The notes: generated by a model not told the origin, from the sequence alone. A stretch of 64,000 bases of DNA from Lepidonotus clava (GCA_936440205.1 OW387140.1:25851659-25915658); one strand, 5' to 3'; numbered from the stretch's first letter, positions 23,812 through 37,601 are shown. Made by a program: numbers and translations.

Positions 23812-23957
23812 GGGGAGGGAGGGGGGCAGTGAAAGGGTGGGGGGAGTGGGTCGTCAATTGTATCTGCCTTTGTGACGTCCACCCTCGTTGGCGGGGTCAG
23901 CACTGACAAGGTACACAACGGGGGGTAAGGGGGAGGGGGCTGGAGGGAGGGAGGGGG
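23812..23957 (+). other. G-rich block with two quadruplex-forming tracts
   Basis: 23812-23850 and 23930-23957 each hold four or more G-runs of three or longer, with loops mostly 1-3 nt. The block is strongly strand-asymmetric, with G on the + strand. Confidence 0.6.
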
Positions 23958-26900
23958 CGTGATTGGGGTGTAGTGTGCTGAGGGGGGTTGGAGGCCAAGG
24001 CAAAGGGGTCAACCCCCATTAAATGTCTCCAATCTGGGGCCCTCCTCTCCTTGTCCCCCGGGGTGGATTTAGAGGTGATTTAAACGGATGCCATCGGAAG
24101 GATGGGATTGTGATCCTTTTGTTACAGCAGTAAAACAGGGACACTATAAGGGCCAACACTATCCACTCTTGATAAGGTTAACGACGAGTTTATTACGGGA
24201 AATAGCGTTCCGCGAAACGACTGTACATCATCAAATCATTTAATGCATTATTTGGTATTACATCAAGTTGAATTACATCTTGATAATTAATGCTTTCCAT
24301 CGTACCTTGATTCGGGTTGTCGCTGTCGAGTATGAGATTGGATATTTTGAAGCAGGTCTACATGAAGAATAATTATTGTTGATATTGCGCTGTCAAGATA
24401 AGGCGTAATCAGTGTAATTAGCTCCTGTTATGAAAACCTCCAGGAGTAAGGTATTTTTCATGGACGGAAGTATTCCGTGCGAGCGACTTGATTTTTATCG
24501 CTGGCTGACATTGATTTGGGTCCTCAGCAGCAGGGAAGGGAACCCGTAGAGATTGGTTGTGTTCTGTCGCCCCCTTAGAGATTTTAATTAGCGATTATTG
24601 ATGATAGATAGTCGGTGGTCCTTGATAGATGGCCTAATAGAATTAGCGAACAATGCTAAATGATTCATGACTAGACTCAAGGCTGCTTCACTCGTCCAAG
24701 CCAACACCGTTTTTAACGATGGGAAAAAAGAGGCAAGGCAAAAATTAGGACTTGTAGGAAAAAAATCAAATTGGAAAACAACGCCGCCATCCAATGCCGC
24801 TAAAATGTTAGAATTAAAACAATTTGATGCCGATTGAACACTCGGTTGCGGATGGGCACAGAAATAGGTGAATTGCGTCGCGTTAGGACTTTAATTTACC
24901 AGGTTAATGTTTAAAGTGCTGTCGGCGGCAATTGGCGCCCATAATGAGTCGGGTAAAGGATTATTATTATTAGTATTAGTATTTGTTGGCAGCACAAGGC
25001 CGACATCTTGACGTTTTGTGAGGAGGGCGCCTTTAGCAGAAGCACTCCATCTGGCCATGTTTGGATTCGCTGAAAGCGTCGTGGCCCCGGTGGGTCCGTC
25101 AATCTGTCCCAGGATAAAGGGCGCGGAAATCCGATCTACCATTAGCCCTACTCCGCAGATGGAGAGATTTCTTATTGGGGGTTTGTACTGCAACGGAGTA
25201 TGTGTGTGACTGTGTGTGTGATGAGGTGAATACATCTTTTATATAAGGCCTCCCGCTCTTGTACATGTCTTCATAAAAAAAAGTCCATGATCATAATAAT
25301 GTCCGTTATGTTACTCTTTAATGCTATAGTCTAACCATGAATTATACATAACAATCTTGATAAAAGCAATTCTCACAGCTTAGCTTTTCCTGAAATCAAA
25401 GATTCGTAATATTCTCATCCCATCCCGGCACAATCACATTTTCCCTATTCCTAAAATCTTCTGCCCAACTTGACCTCTCCAATTAATTGTACTCTTTCTA
25501 CGGGTCTGACCCAGATTCAGAAGGGCTTTGACCTTGTCAAGCTTCTATTGTCTGTGGTATTATATTGAAACCCCAATTCAAAAGCATAAGTGATTGGCAA
25601 AATGGCGGAATTTATTATAGTGAGAATACGATCCCTGAGTGGGCTTCAAGTTGCAACTGAAATTGAACTACCCAATAGTAATATCTCGAGGCGTTCTTTA
25701 ATGAATTAAGCTTTGCCTATATGGTATTTCTTTCCACTAATCACTGGCAGTATTATATTACCTGAGATAACTTCAACTTTTTATCATCTCATAAAAAACG
25801 CCTGTAACCCATGCAGTCTCACCCACAACCTTATATATAGCCTACTGCTCAGACATCCTTCTAACGTTTCCTCGTATAATCAAAAGGCCTAATTGAACAG
25901 TACAAGGTACGTATTTACAGATTCGTTTGCAATACCTTAATCTATAAATTATTAGGTTACCCCAGCTAATCATACCAGTATAGATGTATTTTGAAGTAAC
26001 TGGATAATCTGAATGTCTCATACCGAACAAAACACGGCTTTTAGATAATACATACAGGTAGGAGTCCTTCCTCGTAGAAATATTTGATACCCGTAGGTCG
26101 CCTGGGGCGCACAAAATGCAGTTGTTAACGTGTATGTTTACTACCTTGTACAATGAAAACCTATATGTTGGTGTTGGCTAAGTGCCTTCTCCTAAGCACT
26201 ATGTCGTCCTGACGCAGAGTGTTTCAAATTACTTCGTGGTATTCAAAACATTAGTGAGAGGTTTAACTTTTAGCTCATAAATCATGCCGCGCCTGCCATA
26301 GACAAATACAATAAGAACTTAATGCACATACTTCCTATTTGATCTATATCAGCCGTCTGGAATTAGCCCCGGGGAAAAACATCAACGTAACATCCCGACT
26401 CATATCAACAATTCAAGCTTGCTGCCTCTGCTGCCTCCATAAACAAGGTAGAAGGGGAGTGCTGGCTAGGATGAATATTGCACGTTATTTGTTCAATAGG
26501 GCCTTTCAGTGCACTTGCTTTTTCCCCTCGGTCGACAGAGCAGGCCCGGTGAACTAACCATTTGCATCGCTATTAAAACTAGGAGATCAATTATTCAATG
26601 TATGCAGTAGTAATGATCCGAAGGTTTGCCGATCAAAGTGATACTCAAATGCAAAGTGTGAAGTCTAATTCTCCGTCTGAAATGGGAGTTATTACCGGCC
26701 GCAGGCTGTACGGATTACCTAGCCGCCGTTTTTGTCCGGCCGTCCCAATCAGATGAAAGAGCTCCGTAATGAAGAGTACTTAGATGGAAAAGGCCAGGAT
26801 AGGGGTTGGAAAAAAACCTCCCTACGACAGGGGTTCACTCTGAGTGGTTGGGAGTCCCGTATCTGCTCCATTTGTACGAGCGGTAACCTCTACGAGCAGC

Positions 26901-29812
26901 TACGAGCAGCTCACGGCCGCCCCGCCGCACCAGTTGATAATGGACTGAGCCGGTTTGTTTTTAATATCCAATTTGGTGATTAGGTTCGTTATGGCCACTA
27001 ATAAGATGGATTAGTACTCTGTATTGTCCGCTTAGAAAAGGGGACCTACGCCATCCGGGCAACTAACATGAAAATAATGCCATACCAGCGGTACTGGTTC
27101 TACTACGGCTGCCGTTATTTCTACTACTGCTGTTATTTCTGCTCCTGTTCCTGTTCCTGTTGCTGCTCTTTTTGGGTGACATAAACAGCGACCGACATCA
27201 TTTATGTTCCTTTATATCCAGGAGGTCCAGCCCTTCCTCTATTGGGGTCTTATTTGTTGGTATTTGCCTGTGTGAGTGTACATGAGTCAGATCATATCGT
27301 GATGACTAGTCACATTCCCACTGGGGCTAGTTCATACAAGAAACGTTCGGGTGTTCACATAGATACTTCTTAGAATTAATTGATCAGAGAAAATGTCTGC
27401 TCCGTGCTCTCCGTAACTGAGTATTCTAGATTCTCAATGTGCCCCAGTTTTTGAAAGAGCTCCTCGAATCTATTGATATGGGCGCCTCTCGCCGAGCAGC
27501 TCAGTGATCAAAGAGGAGTGGCTTTAGTCCGGGGATGAGCTGCTAAATCTAAACATGGCACTGACTTTGTTCGACACAAAATCCCTGGTTTTAGATCTTT
27601 TATTATATGTTTTTATTATTTATCCTACAAAATACCTATCTGCTTTGATACGGTAATTCTTCCTAGACAGAAATGTTCCTTCGATCGAGGTAGTGAGGAC
27701 TTAGCCTAACGTTAATTACTTTAGTGTCAAAAGTGTCCTGATTTCCAGACTCCCTTCTCTCGACCCGCTGCATAGAATACCAATTGAAATGATTAAAGGA
27801 ATAATATTTTAGTATAATGACTGTATGAGTACATCCTAAGTTCCTCGATCTGGACAAGATCAACGGAAGTTAGCTAAACCTTATTCGATGCTTCGAGACG
27901 TTTCATATACCTTCACATAAAAGATGGGCCCAGAATAAAAGTGGAAGCATTATAGAAACTATATATATAGTGTATGTATACATATGATTGTGGAAGAATC
28001 GGTAGCAGTAACTGATCAATTTTCTCCATTCAATATAAACATATGTATAAAGTTCTAAGTATTAAGTCCAGAAGACCAAGGAAACGAAAAGATGTATTGA
28101 TTTATGAGACCAAAAAAAATGTACTGTGCACTCTACATAGTGAAGCATATGTATAGTCTTTTTGGCTCACAGAATGCCTCTGGTAGGCAAGGGAATTGTG
28201 TCTAAACGATGTCATCTTGGGGACGTGTTTGACGCCATGACAACCGAGTGATTGCTTTCCGCCACAGTCATGAATATTGCCCGCATATGGCCGCCTTTTG
28301 ATTATATACAGTCGGGGGGATGCCAACGTGGGAAAGTTGAATGGATTTCCGACCTATGGCAGCTATTCACTATCACATTTTGTAAATGCCTCCTGTACAT
28401 ACTCAAACATGGTTTACTGCTTTGTTACTACTCTGTCATAATAGCAAAGGTTGCCCAATTTTTATAATCTTAGATATTGGCATATGTAAAATTCCAAAGG
28501 TTTGTAGGTAAATCCGGTTCCTTCTATTATAGTTCCTGATGTCGTTCTGTATGGGCAATCCATACCCCAGCATTTCTAAGTACATGTACTAAGAGATGAT
28601 ATATATGCAAACTACATATCCTTCCAACAATACTCATTTTTTAGACCGTTATAATCAATACCACAACTATATTCTAAGTCACTTACAGCGTCAGGTTACT
28701 GTAAAATGTTCTGAAATATTTTTTCATAAGAACATAGGCTTATATGATATGCTAATGTTGGTTTTCTGTTTACTATTTTGCAGGTATGTATGCAGCGGCA
28801 GTTTACCAGACGGGTCTCCTAATGGGCTGAGGCCTCTCTAAGCATGTTTGGTTATTACAGTCGCCGACAGGTAGGCCCAACAGTACCATAGAACCAGGCC
28901 CCAGTAGAAAGCACAGCACCATAATCAATGTTGACATAGTATAACTCGGCTTGTCTTCTGTCCTTTGCCTCCGGGCACGTCTGTTTATTTTAGGCACTTA
29001 AGCTGCAAGAACTGGCCTAGAAATAATTCAGTGTCGTTGACGTTTATTACGGACGAGCACACAGTAGCAGGTGAAATAATAGCACGTTCGGTTTTTCCAA
29101 TATGCGTCATATATGTGGTGATATATCATATATAGTTAGGCCTATTGTATGTTTCTGTATGTGATCGCGTTATCGTATAGCTGGTATTGATATTTCTGCT
29201 TCTGTGAATAAATATACGGGTAGACAGCGAGATAATGTTATTTGCTTCACTGTGTAAGCTATAGCACTTACAATGTACACTAGACCATGTACGTTAAACG
29301 ACACGGGAAGTCCTTGTATTGAGTCGGTTAACCCAGAATGTATTATCAGTAGATCGGTATTGATCGGGGTAATGGCGTCTACACTTCGTAGAAATTCAAG
29401 GAAAAGTGAAATATACATGGACCCAAGGCCCTAATGTTATAAGTCTCCATCTATATTACAGCTCTGAAAAAGTAGAACCTATGCAAAGGGCCGAATCTTG
29501 ATATTTAAAGCTTTCTCCTCTTTATGTTTCAAGTTGTCAGACCTCGACGAACAGATTCATAAATAGATATTACCATCTGAGGACCATTAAGATGAATTAG
29601 CCCCGGACAAATCTTTGAGACGGCCCTTTCCGTGTGATGGATTGATGTGAATTGATAATTCCACTCAGGATTTGGCTAATGGAAGAGGACTATTTTTAGC
29701 CCCCTTTTATAGAATTAGCTGTCTAATCAAAATAACCAACTTCTTGAAGCGTTTACTCCTTCGTCTCAACAGACGCGGCATAAAGGGGAGGTAGGCCTTA
29801 TACACGGCGCTG
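23958..29812. other. Noncoding stretch
   Basis: No exon was recognised. It includes short TG repeats (about 25197-25222), an imperfect CTG/CCTGTT-type low-complexity tract (about 27092-27168), a 10-bp tandem word ACGAGCAGCT near 26890, and a POU octamer (26560-26567). Confidence 0.5.
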
Positions 29813-29860
29813 CCACCAGGTGTCAGAGTGGCGCTGCTCTCTGACGTCACCCTGACGTCA
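29813..29860 (+). promoter_or_regulatory. CTCF-like site beside a CRE pair
   Basis: CCACCAGGTGTCAG (29813-29826) matches the CTCF core CCASYAGRKGGCRS at 13 of 14 positions. Two perfect CREs follow (29842-29849 and 29853-29860), 11 bp start to start, or about one helical turn. Together they suggest a promoter- or insulator-like element, but no transcript is visible. Confidence 0.4.
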
Positions 29861-32800
29861 CGTCATGGTTCTTCATAAAGCTGGTTGGAGAATCGATGGA
29901 GTCGGGAATGGGCCACAATTACACGTACAGATTGGGTTCCACTCTAATCTGCCCATCAGTCAGTCACCCTGGGCCGTGTTCTCGTAGAGAAGGGCTGGGG
30001 CCACATTAAGATGCGGCGGGCAGATATCAATAATCTGCCGTGTTTCAGGCCCGTATTGGCGGCAATAATCCACTGTTGCCATCTCAGAGACCATGCATCA
30101 CACCCTGGATGGGGCGCATTGATCCGCATCGCCGATCACCTGCTCCTCACACAATTACATAGGCCTACTTACCTTCTCACATAGGTATATAGTGCGTATA
30201 CTAACTTCTACGGCCGCACATATGACCATATGAGAATGCCTATTAATTCCACCAATGTATTTCTTGTAACAGGCTGTATTTATTTAAGCCCCATACTTTA
30301 AAAAAGACACGAGTGCAAAAGAAAGACATGCTAATTAACAGGTGTTTACTTATCGCAACAATTAGACTGTTCAAGGTGTTAAAATGTATTCTTTTAAATT
30401 GCCTTGCATTTATAAAACTAGCAGCATCGGAGACCGAACATATCAATGATAAAAAGGACGTAGGAGAAATGGGCACAATATTCTGCTTTTCAGAATCATT
30501 GACGACACCTTATTGTTACAAAGTAGAAAGGGAATGAAAGGGTTTGTCGTCCATTATTACAACAAAGGGCAGTGTAGAACAAGATACATTGTACATTACA
30601 AAACGGGCCGGGGGAGAAAAAGCTGCGTCATTCCGATGGCAAGGCCAATTATGATCCCGTTGCCATGGCAATATGTTACCATGGAGACGAGAACAACAAC
30701 CCATTTAGCCGTCTCTAATTGGGAGGAGCCCTTCAAAGATGACACATGATCCACGCAGAAGGAAAATCCAATTTTCTTCTCTCTGTCATATTTTTCATTT
30801 TTGTCGTCCGCGTAATTGAACATGAGATAAAAGTTGTCTTTTTCTGTGAGGATGAATCACGGGGACTTTATTAGATGTAGCTCTCTCTCTCTCCTAGAGT
30901 TTGCTTTCCCCCGGCCCGTATAATCAAAGCACGGCCGACGGAGCAGATTACTTCCCTGTCGACATTGTGAAAGATGGGGAAGCGGAGAAAAAACTCTGAT
31001 TACTTTTGGATATTATAACAGCGTTTGAAATAGAGGCTTTTGATTAGTTTGATCCCAATTGAAATTCAGATTAAAGCCTAATGCCCACTTTGGACCTTTT
31101 TTCTACTCCGGTAATGTGAGGCTGTTTTGTCCGGTTTCCCCCCTGCACCCTCATGATTTATTTGGTTTCCATATTTTATTTAGCTTCTATTGCCAACAAA
31201 TGACATTCCCTTTCTAACTGAATTATTTTTCTTAATTAACTTTTCCATTTTTCACCCAGCCATGGGTGATAGGCCTGGCCATAAATTTCAACTGACGTAT
31301 CTGGGTCGTTTTTAACCTGGAGTTGTTCCAGGATGTGTGAGAAAAAATGAATCCTGATCATGGGCAGGAGGAGTGGATTGATTTGCATAACGCTTGCACG
31401 GTTATTGCCAATTTTATGGCTACACACTATTACCGAGCTGGCTGTAATGTATCGGTAGCAGGGATAAATGTTACTTTTGATTGTAAATGGACTCACTTTA
31501 CAATTCCACCGCCGCGGTAATGACGGGACATAAAAATATGAATTGAGGATATGGACAATTCAAAGGGGCATGTCGATACCTAATTAGCAATTCATGGCGA
31601 TGCCGCATCCATATGGATCGGGATCAAGCAGGGAATGGGCAATGACGCCCTGAGGCCAGAACCATGCGCCAAATTGAATGGATGTATAAACTTAGACTGA
31701 GTGACAGCCTTGTCCATGCACACATTATATATCTTCTATTTCCGACCCATACCCAATGACATTTTAGTCTTGAGTTCACAAGACGTTCATGATTGTTTCT
31801 CTTAAAATAAAGTATATATTTGTTCCATAGTACAAAAGCTACGTCATTATAGTACGAGTCCTGCCATCAAATGCATTAGAAAGGTTAACTCGTGAATTCA
31901 ATTATTCCCAAGAATTCAGTTTGCCTCAGTTAAAGAGTTTATGTTTGAAATGGCAATTATTTCTTTTATGAAAGATTTTTGGTAACGCAATGTATTATTA
32001 TCCAACAGCTGAAAGACAAGAGTTACAACTCTTTCATAAGTAGAGTTATTTCTACATTTTTATCAATTCTATATGAAAGGCCCAAGTTCCTTGGTTGGAG
32101 TTTGGCTTTCCCTGACTAAAAAGGAATAATACATGTTGTGGATTACTTTTCCAATGTGCAATGGTCGCCATTATAACACACAGGTGCGAAGTAAAAGTCC
32201 AACTATCATGTTACAATCAGCCTTCACAAAACAGTCTCTATTTTAAGCTAGGGTAAAACTAGAAATAAGTTGAGAAAAGCAGACCTTGGAATAAAGAGAA
32301 CATGATTATTTCCGTTTTCTTCCTGGGTGGAATACATTAAAAGCTTTGCAGCAAGATGCCAACTATACAGCAGCCCCAATAACTATTGTTCTGCACTCCC
32401 TATCATTCTTTTACTACAGACATTGGCCAAACTGTAAAATCTGCTGAGGTAAGGCAAATTCCTGTTATTGCTTTGTAAAAGTAGAATAATCCTATGTAGC
32501 TGGGTACCTTTAAGGCAGTCTTCTTTTCGGTAATGTTACTTACATTACTGAATCTGACAGAGAGATAAATGCGTCCATTACCGTCGTTTTATCATAATAC
32601 GCCCAGTAGAAGTGGTTATTGCCTTGAGCTGTTTTTGCTATCTCGACAAAATACCAACTCCATATAGAAAGATGGATTTTTTAGCATATCCATTAGTGCT
32701 TTAATGTAGTTTATGATATGGATTGTGTGCCCAGCGCGGTCTGACATTTCAGACTCCGCCGCCATGTATATTCACATTATCTGTCGGCTTTGTTGACTAA

Positions 32801-35123
32801 CAATGGCCGCAACACAGGTGAAATGAAATTCCTATATTATTGTCTAAAAGGCTTGACTGAATGTGGAACCGGCACAACGAAACCATTTTAGACACCCCTC
32901 GTAAAAAGCCCGATGATTTATATATTCTCCCCCCTTTACGACAACGGCGCCCGCTTTGTTGGTAATGCACTGGCGCCTTTGTTCTGGAATTTGTCCTGAA
33001 AATCAATAGATTTCTATCCACTATCAATTCCATTTTAAATCAAACGAATCATGAAAAAGCTACCATCAGCCAAACAGAGACGGCTCGCATGCTATGAATA
33101 ATTACGTGCTACCATTACCATCAATTAGCATGTAGCGTCTAACAAGAATTCGATATAGTGGGCCAGGAAAAAAACGAGGTGCGCAGAATCTAGCAGGCCG
33201 CAAACATTTATCTCGTTAAATTTGTTGTCAGTCTATTGTAATTACACGGTGTTGCATGTTGGGCCCCAATCAGGGCTAGGCGGAGGTCGGGGCTCGCACT
33301 AAACTCATTGTGCTAAGCTTCGCCAAATAGCAGCCGGACGAAATCAGGCCTTAGTAGCCCGATTTATCGGCCCCGGTCACGCCAAACGCTGGTCGGGGCA
33401 TTCGTCTTATGATCCGGGCATCTTGGGATCTTCGTTCTCTGTATTGAGATTAACCAGTCGAACCCATACCTCTCGGTAATGTAATTCGATTTGATAATGG
33501 TATACCAATGTATTTCAAGTGGAATGTGATATTTAGGAATAATTGAATTTCACATTCTTTGAAAGATACCACTAAAGCCATATTTCGAAATCTAATCATT
33601 GAATCCGTCATAGTGGATGGTAACGCGGCCATAGTAACAAAACAGACCTATTATCTGATTATTGAATTGATCTTTGCGATCTGACAAACATAGTCCAAAT
33701 TCTGGGACAGCTGTCTGAAAGTTATGTTACATTGGCTTGCTCTAATAACTGATTTCCTGCTACAGTTAGGAATAACTTATGAGTACATACATTGTGCATA
33801 ATATTTGGCCCAGCATTATATTAACGCTCGACTCAACCCCACCGATAGGCACCAATCTCCCTCTATTTCCCCCTACTCATATACTACTCACACTTTACCC
33901 ATGCCACTCCAGTGAGGGCACCCCGGGTCTAAACGCCTGTTACAAACAGCCCCTGCAGAGTTGCCACATGACCCAGATTCCGTTCTTTATTTGCACCTGA
34001 ATTTGTTTTTTTAAAGCCCGACAAATAGTAGGGAATAAGGGCCTGCTTTTTGTCGGCCGTTTGTCATTGTGTCACCCGATATGAGGCGCTCTATAATCTG
34101 CCGATCGATAAACTTGAAACCCCCTCCCAACAATAAAGTGGAATGGTCCTGGGCAGAAAAAACACACATGATTTTCTCCCCAATAGCCTGGGCTTTAAAC
34201 CGTCATAAATATCCGACACTTTGTTTTTGTATCATATTTTCCATCTTTGCCATTTTGGTAGGTTTATTGATCTTGATGTTTTGGTCTCACTTGGTCTGTA
34301 ATGATATATCGTTTTGGGACTAGGGTGTTGGTGGTTATGAAAATAATAGGGGGTAGGGAAGGGAGCCGTGGGAGAGGCAGTGGAGAAGGTAGGGGGAGTT
34401 GGGAGTAGGGGGTTTGAACTGTTGTTTCTAGAAGTGAGTCATTGAGTTGGGTTTCTGATTGTCATGCAGATTCGTCCACCGACAGGTGATGTGGATCAAA
34501 TAGCGGTGCGAACAATAGGCAGCGGGCCCTTTAATCTCATCTTGCCATCACATCTCCCAATAACCATCCCCATCAACAGGCCCCTTTGATGGCGCTCTAG
34601 CCACATCTTGATAACACAAGTAGTCACCGCCGGGGTCCTTTAATCGGACATATGGTGAGGTTAATGCTTTTAAAACGCAATATGACACAACAGTGTCGAA
34701 GTGAAATTATAGTGCTCGACCTGAATGCTTGTCGGGGACTACAAGGAATGATAAATGATCCGACATGATCTATGCTTATTTGCATCATCCATCTGAATAG
34801 GGGCAAGTAGTCGCTCTTAGCAAACCTGTTATTTATGTATTAGAACAAACATTATTTGAGGTAGTCACATGAATAACATCTACAGAAAATGCAATATGAA
34901 TGCTTCTAATTGTGATGCTGAAAATGCTTTATCTAGTACTAGTAGTAGTTTTGAGTGTCTATTGTCAGTCGAATAATAACTTCAGAGGGTGACATTCATT
35001 TAACTTAAAAAAACTTACATCCGTATTGTGTGTAGTCGATGTAAATTTAAAGTTATTATCAGAAGAGCATCTACGTTGAATATATAAAACACATCAAAGT
35101 TGTTGTGGTTTCCTATAGATTTC
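29861..35123. other. Noncoding stretch
   Basis: No exon was recognised. It holds a tandem X-box (30659-30688), POU octamers (31381-31388 and 34778-34785), the third copy of ACGCTGGTCGGG (33386-33397) and a G-rich stretch (about 34350-34410). Confidence 0.5.
30659..30688 (+). promoter_or_regulatory. Tandem RFX X-boxes
   Basis: GTTGCCATGGCAAT (30659-30672, 13 of 14) is followed two bases later by GTTACCATGGAGAC (30675-30688, 14 of 14 to GTYNCCATRGNRAC). The two are in the same orientation, 16 bp start to start. RFX proteins bind as dimers on such imperfect inverted repeats. Two sites side by side are unlikely by chance. Confidence 0.55.
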
Positions 35124-35191
35124 TGATCATTGGTTTTTATAATTTTGAAATCAGAGAACTCTGATTTCAAAATTATAAAGATCAATGATCA
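35124..35191. repeat. Near-perfect palindrome, 33-bp arms, 2-nt centre
   Basis: Arms 35124-35156 and 35159-35191 are complementary with two mismatches, and the inner 20 bp match perfectly around a central AA. An RNA copy would fold into a long hairpin with almost no loop. The high arm identity suggests recent formation or maintenance by conversion. No terminal inverted repeats of a known transposon were recognised. Confidence 0.75.
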
Positions 35192-36955
35192 ATAATCTTG
35201 TAACATTGAACAGTAGCTACCTCAGTAAATCCCAGAAATGAATGTAGGTAGTAGGATGTTCATTCTGGGTTACAAGAAACTGGTCATCCCAAACTATTCC
35301 AAGGCAAATATTGGAACTGTAATATAGCCATGGTGATGGCGATTCTTGAATATATCTGTCATTTATGCAGCCTTATTTCCGCCTCTCCCCCGTAGGCTGA
35401 CTTTACGGTCGATGTTTTAGACCTCACCCTCTCGGCTACCTCTCTAACCAGAGCCCCCCATTATTAATCAGCCTAATGACCCCGACCCCTGTGACCTCGG
35501 GGTCTAACCTGCCCCCGGCACACTAACGTCACCTGGTGGCAAACAGACGAAGGTTAATGTCGGTGAGCAAACCTATGTATATGTTTATGGCTGTCAGACA
35601 TGATGCTAGGCATCTAATTGTTCACATTGTTTTCATAGTGAACATACATTTGGCAGGAACTCAAAAGTACCCCTCGCTTTGTATTACTTTTGAAGGTCAA
35701 CAAGAAAAATATTCAACTATGCATCACCCTGAACTAACATAAAAGTGGGTCATACTCATCAGATCAGATATGGTGACAGGTCTTATTAACAGATTAATCA
35801 CCTCAGAAGTTGTATAACAACCTTCAAACGGAACCAGTGTGTAGCTCAGCTACACGATAATTTGGCGTCAAACGGCCTTAGCACGTCGAATAATTCATTG
35901 GGGTCAGAGTTGACGTGAAAGTTCAGTAGTGTATGCTCCAATTATCGACCTATATCATTTACGATTATGAGTATCTGTAATCATTAAGCGGGGCATTAGT
36001 AACTAATATGACTTGATTGCCTTATATAACGACCATATGTTATGTTGACAGGGGTTATTGCTGTATGGTTGTTGTTCAGCATAAACCATTAGCCAAATTA
36101 GCGAATGATAGACGTTTTTCTATTCTGCCATCGGATAGGCAATAATGATATATACATTTATTATGTTGGTGCTGATGTTTTGAAAGGTCATATAGAATAC
36201 TTTTTTTTTTCTGTGGGACATTTTTCGGAAATGAAACGTTTAAGAGATGTCATGTTTTGTCAGATCAGTGAATGGTATATTAATGATGCAGCTTTAGGAA
36301 CAATAACACAGTAGATAGGCCCGACATTATAAAAATTATGTCTATGCCTAAGTCCATTGGTCTATATAGCTGCTAGCCTACAGTACGAGCAAAGAGCGAG
36401 GTGGCCATCTCCGAGATAGAAGTGTACATCCTCCCACCTCATAACGCCCCCAAACCTAGCACCCAGTGGCCATCGTGCCTAGGCTACTACAGCCGCCCCA
36501 CCCCTAACCTACACACCCTCCTCAGCGCCCTCCTCACAAAGAACAAGTGGCTTTTCCCTTTGCCTTTTGTACCTACTGATCCTGTTTCGCGCCCCAGTGG
36601 CTTCCTATTCTAATGGCCCCCACCCTTTGGGTGCTGCACACCGGGGGTCGGCGCCGTTTAGAAGCAGCTGTTCGCAATGCCCGATAGGGTCTAGAGGGTT
36701 TAGGGTTTGAATCCATCAATGTGAATAGCAATACCTTTAGTGTTGATGCCATAGAAGGTGCTCTCTACATGCATGTTTGTACTGGTGCCTTGCTTATACT
36801 TTACTGTTATTAGTAATAACATGTGAGCCCCTTTCGGTGTGTAGGGCCTGGTTGTAAGCCCAGCCCCCGATCCGAGCCCCCAGGGAGTATGGCCTGGCCC
36901 CTTTGAAGTGACGCCTAATATGTTTACAGTCATGAAAAGATCACTCCATGCCTGG

Positions 36956-37041
36956 AGGGGGTGTAGGGGAGGGGGTGGGAGGGGCTAGTGGGAAAAAGGA
37001 GGAACTGAAGTGGGTAGTGGGGGTAAAGGGGGTTTTGGGGA
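36956..37041 (+). other. G-rich tract with quadruplex potential
   Basis: Many G-runs of three to five lie on the + strand with short loops, clearest at 36956-36992. Downstream DNA switches to C/T-rich from about 37180. Confidence 0.55.
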
Positions 37042-37587
37042 GCTAAACCCGTTGTCTTAATACGCTATTTGCAGATAGGACTGAGTGCATGCATCCTTTT
37101 CTCCGTTCGGGATTTGCCACTCACTCTTCATGGGTCTCTCCAGGGTCTTAGCATTACTCCCATCAGCAGTAATATGCTTATGCCCCCCACCTCTCATACT
37201 CTCCCCCCTTTTCCCTTTTCAGTTCACTCGTTCACCTACATTCACCCTGCCTTTACTGAGCTGCTCCTCTGAGCACCTCTATCTACTCCCCCCGTCCCTT
37301 TTAGAGTATTTTACTGTATCTACATCATTGCTGGTATCCTGGAAAGTGGGTGGATATTTTGTAGGTTCCTATACTTGCACTGATCGCTGTTTCAAATAGT
37401 GAGGGGGATTTCTAGTCGGCCCATAACCATGAGTTATTCGACCTATTCAGGGCCCGACCCCCATATCCCATACCTCCACCTCCTCTCCACCCTTCCACCC
37501 CTACCCCCTACCCCGCCGACCTGCCTCCTCCCTCCGCACCCCTCCATTCAAACACCAACTTATCAAGATGACATTTCCAAGGTGCTT

Positions 37588-37601
37588 GTTGCCATGGTAA
37601 C
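37588..37601 (+). promoter_or_regulatory. RFX X-box, canonical palindrome
   Basis: GTTGCCATGGTAAC matches GTYNCCATRGNRAC at all 14 positions and is close to the optimal vertebrate-type RFX site. Confidence 0.5.

Noticed and set aside
36640-36715. tRNA- or SINE-like B box (GGTTTGAATCC)
   Set aside because: No matching A box or cloverleaf arms could be drawn.
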